This document shows, in pieces, positions 12,701 to 21,517 of a stretch of DNA of 64,000 nt. The translations under genes were made by a program, and so were the position numbers. This stretch comes from Timema cristinae (Eukaryota; Arthropoda; Insecta; Phasmatodea; Timematidae): positions 16,717,928 through 16,781,927 of the forward strand of contig JBCFYV010000001.1 in NCBI GenBank assembly GCA_039000515.1, read 5' to 3'. The notes below the pieces were generated by a model that did no database searches, was not told the origin of the DNA, and saw nothing but the letters and a program-made list of their open reading frames with translations. Numbering within the stretch: position 1 is the stretch's first letter; each line of letters starts with the position of its first letter.

Positions 12701-15700
12701 ACCAATTGATCCACACTCATCCTCTCAACAAGCCCAAACCGACGTAAAATTCTTCTTTCACATTGAACTATTGAATTCCCTTTAAACCACACTCCATCAG
12801 CACCCATTCATTACTGACTTTGTCCATACAAGTTTTTCCACAAACATTTCTTAGATATCTTATTCCAATAGCATTCAGCTTGCTCTTGTGTTTCTCCTGA
12901 CGAACCCACGCTTCACACCCGTAAAACAATGATGGTGTTAACACACTTTTATATACTGTCATCTTTGCCCCATTTGATAAGTTTTTTAAGTTGTCGAGAC
13001 CCAAATAGTTTCCCAAACTCTCACCAATTGCATACACCTTTTCAGGACCATGGCTTTACTAACATACCCCTTTCAGCTCTTAGTATCTAAAAGAAAAACA
13101 AACATCTAATATCTTGTAAAGTATAAGAATGCTTCGAAATTTCATTAATGCTTCAATGCCAAGGTTACGGAACCAGAAGTACCGGTTTCGATCCTTTGCA
13201 CTCCAGATATATCTGTGAGGCAGTGGGTCTTGAACGGAGTCAAACTCAACCTCGTGAGGTCACGTGAGGAGCTACTTGAATAAATAAGTAGCGTCTCCGG
13301 TATAGAAAATTGAGATTAGCGGCTGGAGGGTTCGTTGTTCTGAATACTATGCCAATCTGTCCACAGAAGCTGGCACTACGTTCTCCAGCAGACGGTGGCA
13401 TAGCTCGATTGCTGGATGAAGCCATGGATTTTTTTTTCATTGGTAAGTTAAACCAATCCATAACAGAGGGTAAGAAAGGCTCATTTAAAGTCTATGACAT
13501 TTCGCTAAAAATCTGCCTTAATTTGTCCAACAGACTTGCTATTATCAGAAAACAAGCCATTATTAATAACACTTATTAGAGCATCTCGTACCTCCTGGAA
13601 TGCTACACGTACCCTTGAGGGTACGCCTACCACAGCTTAATGAAAACTTTTATAAAGTTTTTGGGTTAGATACTTCGGTTCGAATACCCTGTAGGACATA
13701 AATTCTTTTCTCCACGTGGTTAAAAATCAGGTGTAGTATGAGTGAGTCTATGTTTGGTACTAGTCACGAGTAATCCAATTTGCTTATATTTTGTATTTAA
13801 GAGGCAGGATAATTTATTATCGATTTTAACTAATCAATAAACTCAAAACACAAAATTATTCTTATCCATTATAAAAAAAACGCACAATCATTCCAATGAA
13901 AATAGTTTAGAGAGCTCCATTGAGTAAAGAAAAACATAACTCCATTAGTTCCCATCTGTATCGAAACCAGATCTACCCACTTCGGTGGCCACATGGTCTA
14001 ATGATCTACTCTCGCGGTAGACTAGACCGCCGATGACGGGGAGAACCGGGTCAAATCTAACCGTGTGTACTGAGGGTGGTTTTTCCTAAGGTTTTCCACT
14101 TTACCTCCCCACCAATGCGGGTACACGTGTTATAAATATAACCTTCCTTATCCTTATCGCCATTAACCTAATTAGTACACAAGCGTATAACCCGAACGGG
14201 TAGTAATATGCGGTGCTAAGAAAAAAGAAGAACCTAGATCTATTGAGTCAGAATATGTCATGTGACCCGTGAGGGGTGAACCTCCCGGTCCAATCGCTGT
14301 CACCTTGCGCGAGGAACGCCCGCAGGACGGAGAGTAGAGATCCACCTTGGTGTCGGCGCTCACTCGTGGACGCCTCATGACTATCGAGACGCTTAGTGAC
14401 GCTGCAGAGGACGGACCATTGAGCGGTAAGAATCAACACGCAGACGCCCAATCCGAGCCACATATCTCGGGCGAAAGGTGAGAAGAAGCCACCCCAAGGC
14501 AGTTGTTGGCCCGACGGGACGCGTATGAATACTGAGTAGCTGCATCAGAAAGTACACCCTAACTCAAGTGGTAGTGCATCAGTATACTGTAATAATGGCT
14601 CTGGGGTCGACTCCTGGCATGGCTGAAAACATTATACTGGTGTAATTGGTGGTTTATTCTTTCACAGTGATGAATAACAGCCAGGAACCAGCTTCGTTGG
14701 TCAAATGGGTTGAGGTGTCACTCTCGTTTTAAACTGTAGTGCCGATTACGGGACTATTATGGTTAGAATCTCGGTTGGGTGTTCTGAGGGTAGTTTTTCC
14801 TTAAAAAAAAACACTCTCCCTTCAAGTAAATGCGGGTACACCTCCTCTGAGTTCCACCTTCCTCATAACTAACACGTCAGCGTAACTATTACATTTTCGT
14901 ATAGTCCGAAAGTGTGTAGTACGACGTAGTGCTAAAATAAAGGACTGAAACAGCTAGGGGACTAGACGAGTTTGGTGATTTAAAGAAACCTGGGACTGTT
15001 CCTCACCGATGGACTGAAGAAGTTCTGCGGATTATAGTATCCGGCGTTCCTGTTTCATACGAGAGGGTAAGTTATACATACACCTCCAGTAAGCAGCAAT
15101 GTGGTTAGGTCAGGTATCCCATCTATCAGGAGGAAAGCTCAACAGACGCACCTGGTTTGGATGATCGGGAACAAGAAGTCAACCTCCGTCGACCTCCGCC
15201 GAGTCATAGAGAAGTCCCCTATGGCCACATGGACCTGCCCGCTCCGGACCATCTCCATCATCCCGTTCCAGGAGCCGCTAGAGACGTCGTAGATCCCGTA
15301 GGCGTTGTCCCTTGCCGGTGTAACCTCGTCCTGAAGGGAACAAGCCGTCGATACTAATCAGCGAGCACTGGGCTGGAGACTCCACAGACGCGCATTGGAC
15401 CAAAGAATCGTTCTACCTTAACCATCATAAAACCAGACAAAGATGTCTGTATTATCTTGTCTTGCCTGAGATGCTGGTGATGGGTATGTTTGGGTTTAAA
15501 TACCATCCGGTTGTGCTGATTTCACCCCACTTTCATAGATTCCCCTTCTTCCCCTTTGCGATTGAAAATCCACACTTCATTTAAATTATCTTTTCTTTCT
15601 CCCTCGCTCATTAGATAAGTTCAAGATCGTAGAAAGATAGTGTTTCTAGGAGGTGTCTGCTAGACAATTTGACCTATTCAAGTTTTTACACCTATCTACA

Positions 15701-18700
15701 AGGTCGTGGTCAGCCAATAATTTCAGGGTGGTTTGGTGGGCACATCTCCCAATTGCCGGACGCAAGAAAAAATTATAAATTATAGACAGTTTTAGAAGCT
15801 ATCTGAAGTGTTTTTTATGGCAACATAATCCCATAACTGCCGAAGGCTAGGAAATATTCTAAATATTAAACCCCTTTAGAAGCTTTCTAAAGTGTTTTTA
15901 TGGCAACATAGCTTCATAACTGCTGGAGGATAGAACAAATTCTAAATATTAAACCCTTCTAGAAGATCTATAAAACGTTTTTTAAGGTAACATATCCCCA
16001 TAACTGCTGAAGTCTTGAAAAATTATAAATATTAAAACCCCTAGAAGCTCTCTGAAGTGATTTTTATGGTAACACAGACCACTAATTTGTACTTGTACCT
16101 ACATTTTGATATTGTCTGTACCATAAATAAAGCCATATACATTTTGTTAATAAAATTTCGTTTTTTTTTAACCCCCTAACCCCCCCTGACTACGGACTTG
16201 CCTATCTGTGGACCTCCCTAAGGTTGATGCCCGTACCAATCCCAAACACCACCCCTTTTATACCCTTGGGTACAGGGTACTTTGGTTAGGCCATGGCCCC
16301 AAAAGAGGTAAGCGACTCACGAAAACTTGGAAAACGCTGCTGAATAGATTTAAGTAAACATTAATGATAGAAATTGAAACCTTTAGTTTCTTAGAATCTA
16401 AAACCAACATTTTACTACTTTAAAGATTTTTACCAAGCAGAGATATTTTCCCTTCGATGAGATATTGATTGGCATAATTTTATTTTACAGTTGTTCAAGG
16501 TTATAATTATGAGCAAGCAGTTTGATGCTCAATGTAAATTTTAAGGCACTCTTGACTCCCGACTGAAGAAGCAATGATCGAAAATGAACACCTTATACTC
16601 ACGTGAAGTTGACCCTCTTCTCCAGAACCTTCCAGATCTCACCGAACAGACCTCCCACCCGGTAGACCCCATCCGACCCTTGGACGAGGCCCACTATAGG
16701 CGAGGCATTGATGGAAGCCCCCTCGATGACCAACCCGTGCAAGTGCGGTCTCCTGTTGAACACGCTGAGAGTGGAGACCGTGACGTCATCCTCAGTGGCG
16801 TTCCACAGGCCGTACCGGAAAGTGCGCAAAGGTCCTCCACTATCCACGTGGTACGCCTCCATCAAGAGGACGTCGTCCCCGTCTGCAGCCGCCAACAGGA
16901 AGTGGCTGTTGAAGGGCAGGTACACGTGCTGCAGAAGATCCTCCAACGTCTGGTTTGGAGTCAGGAAGAGCAGCCAGCACGGGTACTGCAAGGTCGGCGT
17001 CGGAGACACGTCCTAGAGGAGAGAGAGCAGAGCATTCCGTGCCAGAACTGGCTATTAGCAGAGGTGGACTAGGGAACACCCGTTTATGTGGTCTAGTCAC
17101 TATCGCAATAGTCTGGATTGTCAATTATGGGGATATCTGGGTTTAAATCCTTGTTAGGTATAGTGAGGGTGGTTTTTCCTAAATGTTTTCCACACTACCT
17201 CCACGCATATGTGGGTACACTTCCTCCTTTCTAACACACTATCGTATTTAATACATATGTGCATCGTCCAGACGGTTAGTAAGACGTGGTGCTTAGAAAA
17301 AACAAATAACAGGATGAGGAGGGTGGACCTTAGTGAAACACTTTGTTTTAAATCCTGGGAATATCATAAAACAGTATAGACCCGATTATCCGAGGTTAAC
17401 GGGATCAAGACGGCCTCGGATAACCAAATACTCGGATAATAGGATCGATCTAAAATACACTACACGAAATTTTGAACGGACTAGACTCTCACAACTTTCA
17501 AATAAATCCCGATAGATCTTTAAGCCACGGCTTTAACGCTCAGCGAAAGGCAACTGACTGGACCAAGTCAAGGGATAATACGGAACCTCAGATAATCGCG
17601 ACTCTACGTTTCTAGGTGCTTGTAGCTTTGTAATGTTACACATAAAAACTAAACTTTATTCAAAACTGAAATGTAAGGGAAAACTTCAAAATATATACGA
17701 GGGGTTAACACTCCTGACTGGGTGTCTTGGGCGTCTTTCGATTATATGCACTGAAAAGTTGTTATTTTAATCAACAATTCGGGGTAGGCCTATTAATTAG
17801 ACCTTTAGGAAAGTATTTGTGAATTCCCTTACTCTCCTCTTCCTAACCTTTCTAGTACCTTAGTGAGACGGGAGGACACAAATTGAAACATTGTTTGAAA
17901 TATATAAAAAACGTTGACATGTACAACATTTGTTTTAACCTCCGTGTTCACTTTTAGTTGAAATTTATACTCTGTAATAACCTTCAGCCTCAAATTTAAT
18001 ACTTTTACCTTACACGTTTCCACTATGGCGTAACTTATAATATAAGGTCATAGTGTAATCAGTCAAGGTAAGACTGATATCTTGCTTGGTTTCACTATGG
18101 CGTAACTTATAATATAGGGTCATAGTGTAATCAGTCAAGGTAAGACTGATACCTTGCTTGGTTTTACTATGGTGTAGTTTATAAGATATGGTCATAGTGT
18201 AATCAGTCAAGGTAAGACTGATACCTTGCTTGGTTTCACTATGGTGTAGCTTATAAGATATGGTCATAGTGTAATCAGTCAAGGTAAGACTGATACCTTG
18301 CTTGGTTTCACTATGGTGTAGTTTATAAGATATGGTCATAGTGTAATCAGTCAAGGTAAGACTGATACCTTGCTTGGTTTCACTATGGCGTAACTTATAA
18401 TATAGGGTCATAGTGTAATCAGTCAAGGTAAGGCTGCTACCTTGCTTGGTTTCACTATGGCGTAACTTATAATATAGGGTCATAGTGTAATCCATCAAGG
18501 TAAGACTAATAACTTTCAGAGTAGGCCTAGTGTACATATTATTATTATTAGCACCGCGTCTTAATACCCGTTCGGGTTATACGCACTTACGCTAATGTGT
18601 AATGGTAGGGTAATTGTGAGATGAAATGGAGGACCTACAGTTTAACGTGGAATCCGAACCACGGTGGAGGCCTGGCTAGTATAGATAAAATAATCATCTC

Positions 18701-21517
18701 TTTGGTTATATGTATTATTTTAAATGACACCTAGACATGGTAATCGAACCCGGAAACTTTGGTTTAGCGCACCAACACTCTATCTTGCAGCTACCTAGGA
18801 TTCGTCCCACGCTTATATATTTGCATTAAGGATAATTTCAATCTTCTAACGCCAACCTCAGTGGTCTTGGGGTAAAGTACTCGCCTTAATACTCAAAGCT
18901 CGTGGGTTCAAACCCAGCTAAGGTTGAAGGAATTTTCATGAGCGTTATAAATCCGTAGCACAACTTTCTTTGGAGGGAAAGTTAAGCCGTAGATCCTATG
19001 TCGATTGTGGCAGGTAAAAGAACCATAGAAGTTAGGCTATGAGAGAATACCTTTCCGGCCAAATTGTTAGACCATTTCACTCTCGCTCTTAGAAATTCCC
19101 GTGTGCTGGTATAATAAATCGGTTTAAAAAGTGTAATTAAAGGAAATGAAAATGAATTAATCTTTTAATCTTTTTGAAAATTTAAAATGCACCTGGAAAC
19201 GTGAATCTAGCCTGGGACCTTTGGTTTAGTGCGCCAATGCTCTTACCACTGAGCTATCCAGGAATCGTCCCGTATTCAGTTTCTCTCTTCACTCATATTT
19301 TAAGGCAGAGTCTATGATGGACGTGCGGAAATTGTCGGTTACAAATGTGATTTTATTAAGATCACCCAGATAAAGCAGCCACCTTCAACTCGGTAGTTGG
19401 CTTAATACTGCTTTGCTAGTCATGTAAAATTATATTGTATGCTTCCTCCATCTCTTTGGTTGTTTAGGTTTTTGGTTCGTTAAGGCCCAGTTTACAATCA
19501 GTCGCATCCACTTATCGGACGTAATGAGCATTAGCAAGACGGGATGTGTTTGTTTTAGACCTAAGCAAAGACAGTCTGCAATAAAATGTCGGTAAAACGT
19601 AATTTCAAACAAAATTACTCTATCATGAAAGTCATATTAACGATTACAAGTATGAGTTAAATAAATAAATTAATATATGGAAAATTTATTAAATTATTAC
19701 TATTATTAAAGAATTAAAATAGATTATTATTACTTAGCACCACGTCTTACTATCCGTTCGGGTTATACGCTTTAAGTACTAATTACGCTAATGGATTAGG
19801 AATCGGGAAGGTTGAATTAGAGGAAGTGAACCCGCGTTTGCGTGTAGGTAGAGTGGAAAACCATTTAGGAAAAACCAAATCCAGTTAACCCGACCGAGAT
19901 TTGAACCTCGATCTCCCCGTCCCCAGCAGTCAAGCTCAACACGTCTAGCGCGGCCCTACCGAGGCGTGTATTAAAATTTAATACCTTCTATTATACATTT
20001 GTAAGATTTTTATCTTTGACCAAATAGCTAATTACTTAATGGAATACAGATTTGCACTTATATTTGTTTCTGATTAGCCGACGCCAACGCAGCTACATTA
20101 ACTCAAAAGATGGACAGTTTTATTATTAACACCACGTCTTACTACCCATTCGGGTTATACACTTATGTACTAATTACGATGCCAGGCCTCCACCGTGGTT
20201 CGGATTCCACGCTAAACTGTATGTCCTCCATTTCATCTCACGATCACACTACCATTACACAATAGCATAAGTGCGTATAAACCGAACGGGTAGTAAGATA
20301 TGTTGCTTAATAATAATAATAATAATGAAAATGGTTAGGGAAGTTATATAAGTAGTGTACGAGCATTTGCGTGACTGGAGAGTGGAAAACCATTTTGGTA
20401 AAACAACTCTCAGTATACCGACCGAGATTCGATCTCCCCTTCATAGGCAGTCTAGTCTACTGTGAGAGTAGCACCTTAGACCATGTCTCCACCGAACTAG
20501 GTGTGGACATTTGACAGTGTTCATCTCCTTATGACATGTGACTGCGCTTGCGTGTGCCACTGTAGACATACACGAGTGCGAGAGAGACAAGTGGTTAAGA
20601 CTGGTTGTACACTGAGCCTAACTAAGATTACCTGTAAGAATCGCTTGGTGGCCATGTTGACACTCAGGACGACGAAAATGGGGTGTTTCGCGTTGCATCG
20701 TGTTTGCATGGAGGAGTAGTTAAAAGAGTTGAGGGTCACTGCTCCTACGATGATAGGAAGCAGATATAGATGTTTCGTTAGCTTCACGAACCTCTGTTGT
20801 CCGCTGAAATCTTGAAACAAGTATCAGGAATAACTTCAGCCCCAAGTTTATAAGGGTACGTCTCGGTGCTCAATTGGTTTGAGGCGTCGGTCCCGCAATA
20901 GATTAGATTGCTGATGACAGGGAGATTGGGGTTTCAATTTCCGTTAACGTGTAGTTTTTATCTGCTATACCGTTTGCATGTTATGTACGTACAGGTACTA
21001 ATTACGTTAGTGAATTAGGAGATGAGGAGGTGGAATTTAGAGTAAGTGCACCCATAAATGTGTGACTGAAGATTGTAAGACTATTTAGAAAAATCTCTCC
21101 TGATACAGCGACCGGAATTTGAACTCTATCTCCTATCACCGGTAGTCCAATCTTTTGCGTGAGTGGCGCATTAGACCATATGGCCACCTAACAGCTTTGA
21201 AAATATATTTAAATTGCAAATGTTGAGGAATTGGAATGGATAAAAAAGGGAATTTTGATATTTCTTGTGGTAATATAACCTCTTTATTAGAAAGAGAACG
21301 TAAACATCAAAATAAAATAGAAGTAACTTAACAATAATATCTCACCAGAGGTACCAGGTTCTTCAGTGTTGACAAGAATAACGCAGCCATGATGATATTT
21401 ATCTCTGACTTTCCTTATAATCTCACTTACACAGGTCTTGGGTGTGCAGAGAGTCCAAGTCCGTACCATCGATCCCAAAGATAGGAGAGCGATAAAAACT
21501 ATCACATTAATATACAT
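3976..21517 (-). CDS. IR-A: divergent ionotropic receptor, 7 exons, TM4 exon not found
   Basis: Chemosensory ionotropic receptor: a ligand-gated cation channel of the dendritic membrane, derived from ionotropic glutamate receptors. Exons in transcript order are 21346-21517, 20632-20810, 16603-17012, 15152-15330, 14304-14539, 5962-6179 and 3976-4235. They give about 550 residues: signal peptide, amino-terminal region, S1 lobe (GSWNGMM, FSMT, VDF), TM1 at LGLGVCVLILTAQW, TM3 with AYSASLISSL, and an S2 lobe ending SPYMELFSY. Splice phases agree at every junction except exon 3 to exon 4. No TM4 exon is recognisable between 1 and 3975, so the gene probably runs past the window edge. The S1 arginine after FSMT is kept, as in glutamate receptors. 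Intron 5 is 8.1 kb and holds a Waldo-like retrotransposon. Family assignment is by motif recognition only. Confidence 0.88.
4236..5961. other. IR-A intron 6, no gene seen
   Basis: AT-rich intron. The stretch at about 5080-5340 resembles a dispersed insect repeat (Ser/Thr-poor, with repeated CAGACAGACAAAC-type sequence). A short palindrome around CTTCGATATTTCGAGAG lies at about 5365-5392. Nothing coding is recognised. Confidence 0.5.
5962..6179 (-). CDS. IR-A exon 6, TM3
   Basis: A 218-bp exon, phase 1 to 0, acceptor CACTCAG and donor CAG/GTGAAC. It encodes DWIPEAMSCRLVFLTTYLTA, the TM3 signature AYSASLISSLSRQ, VVPFQGLQQL, and ends AEYNSFQ. It is separated from exon 5 by the intron that holds the retrotransposon. 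Confidence 0.92.
6465..6528 (-). repeat. SINE tail fragment
   Basis: A fragment matching only the shared SINE tail (GCACTGCGTCCTATTACC, then TTCGGGTTATACGC) abuts the start of the ACAT microsatellite. Confidence 0.6.
6529..6984. repeat. (ACAT)n microsatellite, left part
   Basis: Near-continuous CATA/ACAT tetranucleotide repeat with scattered one-base interruptions, about 450 bp. It is the left half of an array interrupted by the Waldo-like element. The open frames across it on both strands are artefacts of the repeat. Confidence 0.97.
7521..8846 (+). pseudogene. Waldo-like ORF1 (gag-like RNA-binding protein), frameshifted
   Basis: ORF1 protein of an R1-clade element, which binds element RNA and directs the particle to its target. 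The reading moves between all three frames (shifts near 7712, 7900, 8340 and 8660). Visible are a Lys/Arg-rich middle, NSYADIVKSLKSDPKLQDLK as in R1-clade ORF1 proteins, and three zinc knuckles: CFRCLEFGHLARMC at about 8617-8658, CTKCGETTHIAKDC at about 8684-8725, and a Cys-X2-Cys-X9-His-X5-Cys motif at about 8741-8800. It ends with TGA overlapping the ORF2 start. Confidence 0.85.
8843..11798 (+). pseudogene. Waldo-like ORF2 (endonuclease and reverse transcriptase), frameshifted
   Basis: It begins MRFLQLNLNHCEAAQDLF, the usual start of R1-clade endonucleases. The GDFNAW site is present as CDFNAW at about 9195-9212, and SDHQAI near 9420 ends the endonuclease. The reverse transcriptase shows KAPGPDGIPN (about 10077), LDVKNAFNSAKW (about 10491), GGVPQGAVLGP (about 10656) and the FADD catalytic motif (about 10752). 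A C-terminal Cys-Cys-His-Cys motif lies at about 11579-11628. At least five frame changes and one in-frame TAA/TAG region around 10260-10330 interrupt it. Some may be assembly errors. Confidence 0.88.
12087..12440. repeat. (ACAT)n microsatellite, right part
   Basis: The same CATA/ACAT repeat as on the left of the retrotransposon. Its right end merges into the 3' tail of a second, minus-strand non-LTR element at about 12440. Confidence 0.95.
12441..13080 (-). mobile_element. Non-LTR retrotransposon 3' fragment (family N1)
   Basis: On the minus strand it encodes FYGCEAWVRQEKHKSKLNA, then GIRYLRNVCGKT, then VSNEWVLMECGLK, a pattern seen after the reverse transcriptase domain in several insect non-LTR elements. 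The 3' part ends GGGATTAGGTATGTGCGTG and runs into the microsatellite. A related copy lies at 44665-45510 on the plus strand. Confidence 0.75.
13140..13335 (+). repeat. tRNA-like SINE, family D
   Basis: A B-box-like GGTTTCGATCC is followed by a body with ATATATCTGTGAGGCAGTGG and GAGGAGCTACTTGAATAAAT. A second copy lies at 49985-50216. Confidence 0.55.
13975..14226 (+). repeat. SINE family B, near full length
   Basis: The head GGTGGCCACATGGTCTAATG gives the A-box region and the B box is degraded. The body has GGTTTTTCCTAAGGTTTTCC, and the tail reads GCGTATAACCCGAACGGGTA then GTGCTAAG. It sits 78 bp downstream of the IR-A exon 5 donor. Confidence 0.85.
14304..14539 (-). CDS. IR-A exon 5, S1 end, TM1 and pore region
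   Basis: A 236-bp exon joined in phase to exon 4 (QTS-YSVFIRVPSG). It holds LPWGGFFSPFARDMWLGLG, then the TM1 hydrophobic run, then SVLRAFLAQG at the pore. The donor after CAA G is GTGACA, phase 1. IR-C has the same exon length, and IR-B has it minus one base. Confidence 0.9.
14690..14945 (+). repeat. SINE family B copy, diverged
   Basis: Head TTCGTTGGTCAAATGGGTTG, B-box-like GGTTAGAATCTCGG, and the common tail as AGTACGACGTAGTGCTAA. It lies between IR-A exons 4 and 5. Confidence 0.75.
15152..15330 (-). CDS. IR-A exon 4, S1 ligand-binding lobe
   Basis: It encodes NAYGIYDVSSGSWNGMM, then VAIGDFSMTRRR, then VDFLFPIIQT, the S1 signature with the conserved arginine. The donor is GTGCGT, phase 2. 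The obvious acceptor (CCCTTCAG before 15330) gives phase 0, while exon 3 ends in phase 2. An AG 20 bases further in (exon from about 15310) would restore the frame but lose the first seven codons. Confidence 0.85.
15699..16200 (+). mobile_element. MITE family M1 with 8-bp target duplication
   Basis: Begins CAAGGTCGTGGTCAGCC and ends CCTGACTACGGACTTG, imperfect terminal inverted repeats. The flanks CCTATCTA and CCTATCTG match at 7 of 8 bases. Inside are three or four tandem units of about 85 bp with TCTAAATATTAAACCC and TTTTTATGGCAACATA. No coding capacity. The 8-bp duplication suggests a hAT- or Merlin-type transposase source. Confidence 0.8.
16603..17012 (-). CDS. IR-A exon 3, amino-terminal domain to start of S1
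   Basis: A 410-bp exon, phase 0 to phase 2, between a CTCTCTCCTCTAG acceptor and a GTGAGT donor. It encodes PCWLLFLTPNQTLEDLL, then FNRRPHLHGLVIEG, then the typical pre-S1 segment EIWKVLEKRVNFT. IR-B and IR-C split the same region with an intron after the RR...G motif, so IR-A has probably lost that intron. Confidence 0.88.
17080..17310 (+). repeat. SINE family B copy
   Basis: Head TTATGTGGTCTAGTCAC, body GGTGGTTTTTCCTAAATG, tail AGACGGTTAGTAAGACGTGG. It starts about 70 bp upstream of IR-A exon 3. Confidence 0.75.
18022..18530. repeat. 72-bp satellite, 7 units
   Basis: Contiguous units beginning ACTATGGCGTAACTTATAAT with an exact 72-bp period, in IR-A intron 2. The period is a multiple of three, so the minus strand stays open for 175 codons of a 24-residue repeat. 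That open frame is not evidence of a gene. Each unit carries CACTATG and CATAGTG as a short inverted pair. Confidence 0.97.
18539..18685 (-). repeat. SINE family A, 3' half
   Basis: An ATT run and tail (TTAGCACCGCGTCTTAATAC) are followed by CCTACAGTTTAACGTGGAAT. The copy breaks off at GCCTGGC before the tRNA-like head. Confidence 0.85.
18720..18800 (-). repeat. tRNA-like SINE head, family G
   Basis: On the minus strand: TAGGTAGCTGCAAGATAGAG, then GCGCTAAACCAAAG, and the B box GGGTTCGATTACC. A related head is at 19185-19275. Confidence 0.55.
18841..19105 (+). repeat. tRNA-like SINE, family F
   Basis: The tRNA-like head has CTCAGTGGTCTTGGGGTAAA and B box GGGTTCAAACCCAGC with matching CCAACCT/AGGTTG ends. 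The body contains TCCGTAGCACAACTTTC and GTCGATTGTGGCAGG. A minus-strand copy is at 28440-28695. Confidence 0.65.
19185..19275 (-). repeat. tRNA-like SINE head, family G
   Basis: On the minus strand: CCTGGATAGCTCAGTGGTAA, then GAGCATTGGCGCACTAAACC, close to a real tRNA 5' half but with a degraded B box, so not called a tRNA gene. Confidence 0.55.
19731..19968 (-). repeat. SINE family B copy
   Basis: Tail as TTAGCACCACGTCTTACTAT, body ACCATTTAGGAAAAACC, and complemented B box CCGAGATTTGAACCTCG, ending GCGTGTATTA near the head. Confidence 0.85.
20128..20326 (+). repeat. Inverted SINE fragments, tail plus family A 3' half
   Basis: A minus-oriented shared tail (20128-20185) is joined directly to a plus-oriented family A body and tail (GCCAGGCCTCCACCGTGG to AACCGAACGGGTAGTAAG) ending in AATAATAATAAT. 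Confidence 0.75.
20327..20500 (-). repeat. SINE family B, 5' part
   Basis: Body GTGGAAAACCATTTTGG, complemented B box CCGAGATTCGATCTCC, and head ending CATGTCTCCACCGAACTAGG. Lies just 130 bp from IR-A exon 2. Confidence 0.7.
20632..20810 (-). CDS. IR-A exon 2, amino-terminal region
   Basis: The exon opens after a TTTCAAG acceptor and ends at CAG before donor GTAATC, phase 1 to phase 0, 179 bp. It encodes a stretch ending HPIFVVLSVNMATKRFLQ. This matches the end of IR-B exon 2 ([18 protein letters not shown]) in position and pattern, which supports both calls. Confidence 0.75.
20862..21190. repeat. Two SINE family B fragments in inverted order
   Basis: A plus-strand head (20862-20965, GGGAGATTGGGGTTTCAAT) is followed by a minus-strand copy (20985-21190, ending CCATATGGCCACCTAA). 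Confidence 0.6.
21346..21517 (-). CDS. IR-A exon 1, signal peptide
   Basis: The chosen ATG at 21517-21515 precedes a hydrophobic stretch (MYINVIVFIALLSLG) and then a Cys-containing stretch (TLCTPKTC). An upstream in-frame TTG is not used. The exon ends in phase 1 at TCT G, followed by donor GTGAGA, and this fits the phase of exon 2. The start is inferred; no TATA box is evident upstream. Confidence 0.7.

Noticed and set aside
12570..12785. 71-residue plus-strand open frame
   Set aside because: It is the antisense of a non-LTR retrotransposon 3' fragment that has copies elsewhere in the window.
18010..18537. 175-residue repetitive protein on the minus strand
   Set aside because: It is entirely satellite DNA with a period divisible by three, no start context, and it lies in an IR-A intron.
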